In this document: positions 61,601 to 64,000 of the stretch, piece after piece
How the letters are laid out: every line of letters begins with the position of its first letter
Numbering within the stretch: the stretch's first letter is position 1
Source of the DNA: Orthonyx spaldingii
Taxonomy: Eukaryota; Chordata; Aves; Passeriformes; Orthonychidae
Assembly (NCBI GenBank): GCA_013397795.1
Contig: VZTJ01000294.1
Location: forward strand, 312,219 to 376,218
Reading direction: 5' to 3'
Length of the DNA: 64,000 bases
The notes under the pieces: generated by a model
The model's database searches: none
What the model was told of the DNA's origin: nothing
Seen by the model: only the letters and a program-made list of their open reading frames with translations
Program-made: the position numbers and the translations under genes

Positions 61601-64000
61601 CAGAGCAGTAACTTTCTGCATAACAGTCAAAAGTAAAATGTAATTACACAAATAACTTTTGCCTCATTTCTACAAGTGTAGCAAAATCTCCTGAAACTGC
61701 TTAGCCAGAGGCAGAGCTCAGAGCCTCCACTGCAGCAGGATGCTCTGAATGTGTATGATCAGCACACACATCTACCACTCCATACAAGGTGTCACTGATA
61801 ACTCTGTGCCTACAGACTTTTCTTTCAAAGCCAGCTCCTCAGCAGATGAGCTGAGAAGCTGCTGTGGCTCTGAATGAATATTTGGAAAAATATATCCATC
61901 CATGGGAAGCTTCCTAGGTCAGGAAAGTAAAGAGAAAATGACAGAAAAAGTCGCACAGTGGAGGCAACACTGGCTGCAGGAGCTGGCTGGGGTGTCAGAG
62001 AGACCTTCTGCAACTCTCTGTGCCACTGCCTTTCCTCCCATTTCCATGCACTGCCATGCTTTGCTCAAAAGTCAGTAAACAGAACAATGAAAACTTTTCA
62101 GAAAGGTATTTCTTCAGATGTCAAGCTATTTGTCTGGGCAGCTCCAGTAGACAGAAAGAGACCACGCATTCCACATTTCTGGAAACACTTCTCCGTTTTT
62201 TTCATTCTATGTTTTAACACAGATAAACTTCAAAGGAGATAAGGCATTTCACACGAGTGACTGAACATAAGTACTGTTCTCACAGTCGCACACATGCAAC
62301 TCCCTGAAAAGCTGACAAATTAATTCTATTTAATTTATAGCCCAGTTCTATCTTAGCTATTTTCAAATCTCATGTTTCAAATCTTGCAGGGTTTGCAGTT
62401 AAACTTATAGTCACATTCTCTTAGTAAGAAAAAACGATTTGTTATCAATAAAGAATGACTAAAAAAAATACACAACAGGGCAAGGATCAAAAGGAGCAGA
62501 GAGTAATTTTTCACTGATGCAGCCATTTCCCACACTTGGCAGTATACCTGAATGTTTTAAAACATCCAATGTTTTTAACATCTAAGTAGTAACTCATAAA
62601 TATCTTCATCCAAAGACGTTTGTGAACTTAGAAAAACATCTTACACTAATACTACAATTCTCTACTAATTATAACTCGCCAGTTTTTGCACTCTCTTGCT
62701 ATATTTAACTTTTTGGTGATGAATTCTCTGAGTGTTTGAAGGGGGGGGAAGGATTACAGAGCAAACGGATCTTTAGAAAGGAACTTGGAATTTAACCACA
62801 AGTAGCAGACTTTCAATAAACAGAAAGATTAGCTACAACATTCAGCAATATCCCCCAGAATTTTATGCCCTTGTGGATAGGCTTAATATTTGCTTCCTTT
62901 TAGCAAATTGAAGTCAACAGTCAGGAACTTTTTGTAGTGTCTTTTGATTATATCAAGCATAGCTAGAATACTCAGACCAAGGGAGTTAGAAAGCAAATTG
63001 CAGTTGTTTATTTAAACCTAAGCAATTTACTTCCTAAATTAACACTGTCTGAAAAAAAGAGGCCACCAGGGCTGTTGAGGAACGACCACAGTTATTCCTG
63101 TAAACACACAGATTTTTGGCTGCCTCCAGTTTGGATCAATCCTGAATTCAAGCCTTCATAATGAGTATTTAATTAGGGGCAAAAGAATGTGTTATTTTAT
63201 TACAAGGTGCAATAAGGAAAGTACATAAATCTGCTCAGGCTAAAGAAAGACCAAACTCACATGACACCAGTGTAAGCCTTAGTTACTTGTGCATTTAACA
63301 GCCCAGCTCAAGTCCTTTAAAAGAATTCAAGACAGCCTCATCTTCTAATTTAACCTTTGTGTTTGCACTTGGGGGGTGGGGAGGGATCTCAGCATAAAGT
63401 TTCACCTTCTCACTGCAGACATTCAGCTTCCTTCTGGCTCACACCTCTGCCCCTCGTGGTGCCAGAAGCATGGTATTGAGAAAAAACATGGGCAGAGAGA
63501 ATTACACATACAAAATTTCAACTGTACAATGCAGAAATTACAATATTTGAAAAACATTCAACTCACATTTTTGCTTCGCACATTATTTACATAAACAGCT
63601 GCAGGCTGTTGTGGAACTATTAATTTTGAAGGAGCAGATGAGTCAAATCTTATTTTTGATAGGTAACTGCAAGATGCCTCCAATTAGACAAAGATAATCA
63701 TACTTTAATAGCTGCTCTTGTAATTAAACCATATTACAAAGTGTCACAGGTACAGAAAAGCAGGGCCAGAAGGGAATTCAAAAGGCCGCCAGGCTTCTTC
63801 CTGCCCCTTGCTTCAAAGCAGCACCAGCTATTACACCACCTTTCTGAAACACCATTAAAAAAAAAAAATCATTATTTTAGCAATTGTCTAAAGCCTCTAA
63901 AGCACGTACAGACATTATCAGCTTTCAGAAATATTTTATACAAAAAATTAGGCTGCGAATAATTAATGTAAAAAATATGCAAAAAGTCAACAAAGAAATG
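58606..64000 (-). other. CAB39 5'UTR intron, part 3, to window end
   Basis: AT-rich sequence with G-runs at about 62741-62749 and 63370-63385. No CpG island, exon or classified repeat seen up to the window edge, so the CAB39 promoter is inferred to lie beyond 64000. Several 60-140 codon open frames here show no family resemblance. Confidence 0.6.

Noticed and set aside
1..64000. CRISPR arrays, tRNA, rRNA or bacterial-type operons
   Set aside because: No regularly spaced direct repeats with unique spacers, no cloverleaf with A and B boxes, and no rRNA sequence seen. The window is vertebrate nuclear DNA.

Overview
The window is vertebrate nuclear DNA, most likely from a bird. Genes are split by GT-AG introns. 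The interspersed repeats I can recognise are all CR1-type LINE fragments, some with the avian CR1 3' end (an ATTCTATGAT-like terminus). Repeat density is low and the background is AT-rich, broken by one sharp CpG island. There are two runs of N (3144-3183 and 47114-47159).

Two genes are present, both on the minus strand and in tandem. (1) CAB39 (MO25alpha, the scaffold of the LKB1-STRAD kinase complex) is represented by all eight coding exons between 44106 and 26167. Together they encode 341 residues, the length of the mammalian protein as I remember it, with every splice site GT-AG. An in-frame stop upstream of the ATG fixes the start. A 3'UTR of about 2.4 kb runs to a canonical poly(A) signal near 23761. 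The promoter and the 5' end of the transcript are not recognisable and probably lie beyond 64000. (2) ITM2C (an integral membrane BRI-family protein) contributes only its promoter CpG island and the first part of its first coding exon (3257 down to 3184), which runs into an assembly gap. The rest of the gene must lie before position 1. The order CAB39 then ITM2C in the same orientation matches human 2q37.1, so the synteny supports both calls.

Layout in increasing coordinates: ITM2C intron 1 (1-about 2950); ITM2C CpG island, gap and exon 1 (about 2960-3480); about 20 kb of intergenic DNA with two CR1 fragments and some candidate regulatory stretches (3481-23744); CAB39 3'UTR (23745-26166); CAB39 coding exons and introns (26167-44106), including a CR1 tail joined to a 46-bp minisatellite in intron 5; and a long 5'UTR intron (44150-64000) with two more CR1 copies and the second gap.

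I found no new gene family, defence system, CRISPR array, tRNA or rRNA. The most noteworthy items are local: the 6 x 46 bp minisatellite carrying repeated splice-acceptor-like motifs on the CAB39 sense strand, a 44-nt U tract near the end of the CAB39 3'UTR, a poly(A) signal five bases after the CAB39 stop codon, a diverged 46-47 bp direct repeat pair in intron 1, and a strong G-quadruplex motif on the ITM2C sense strand.
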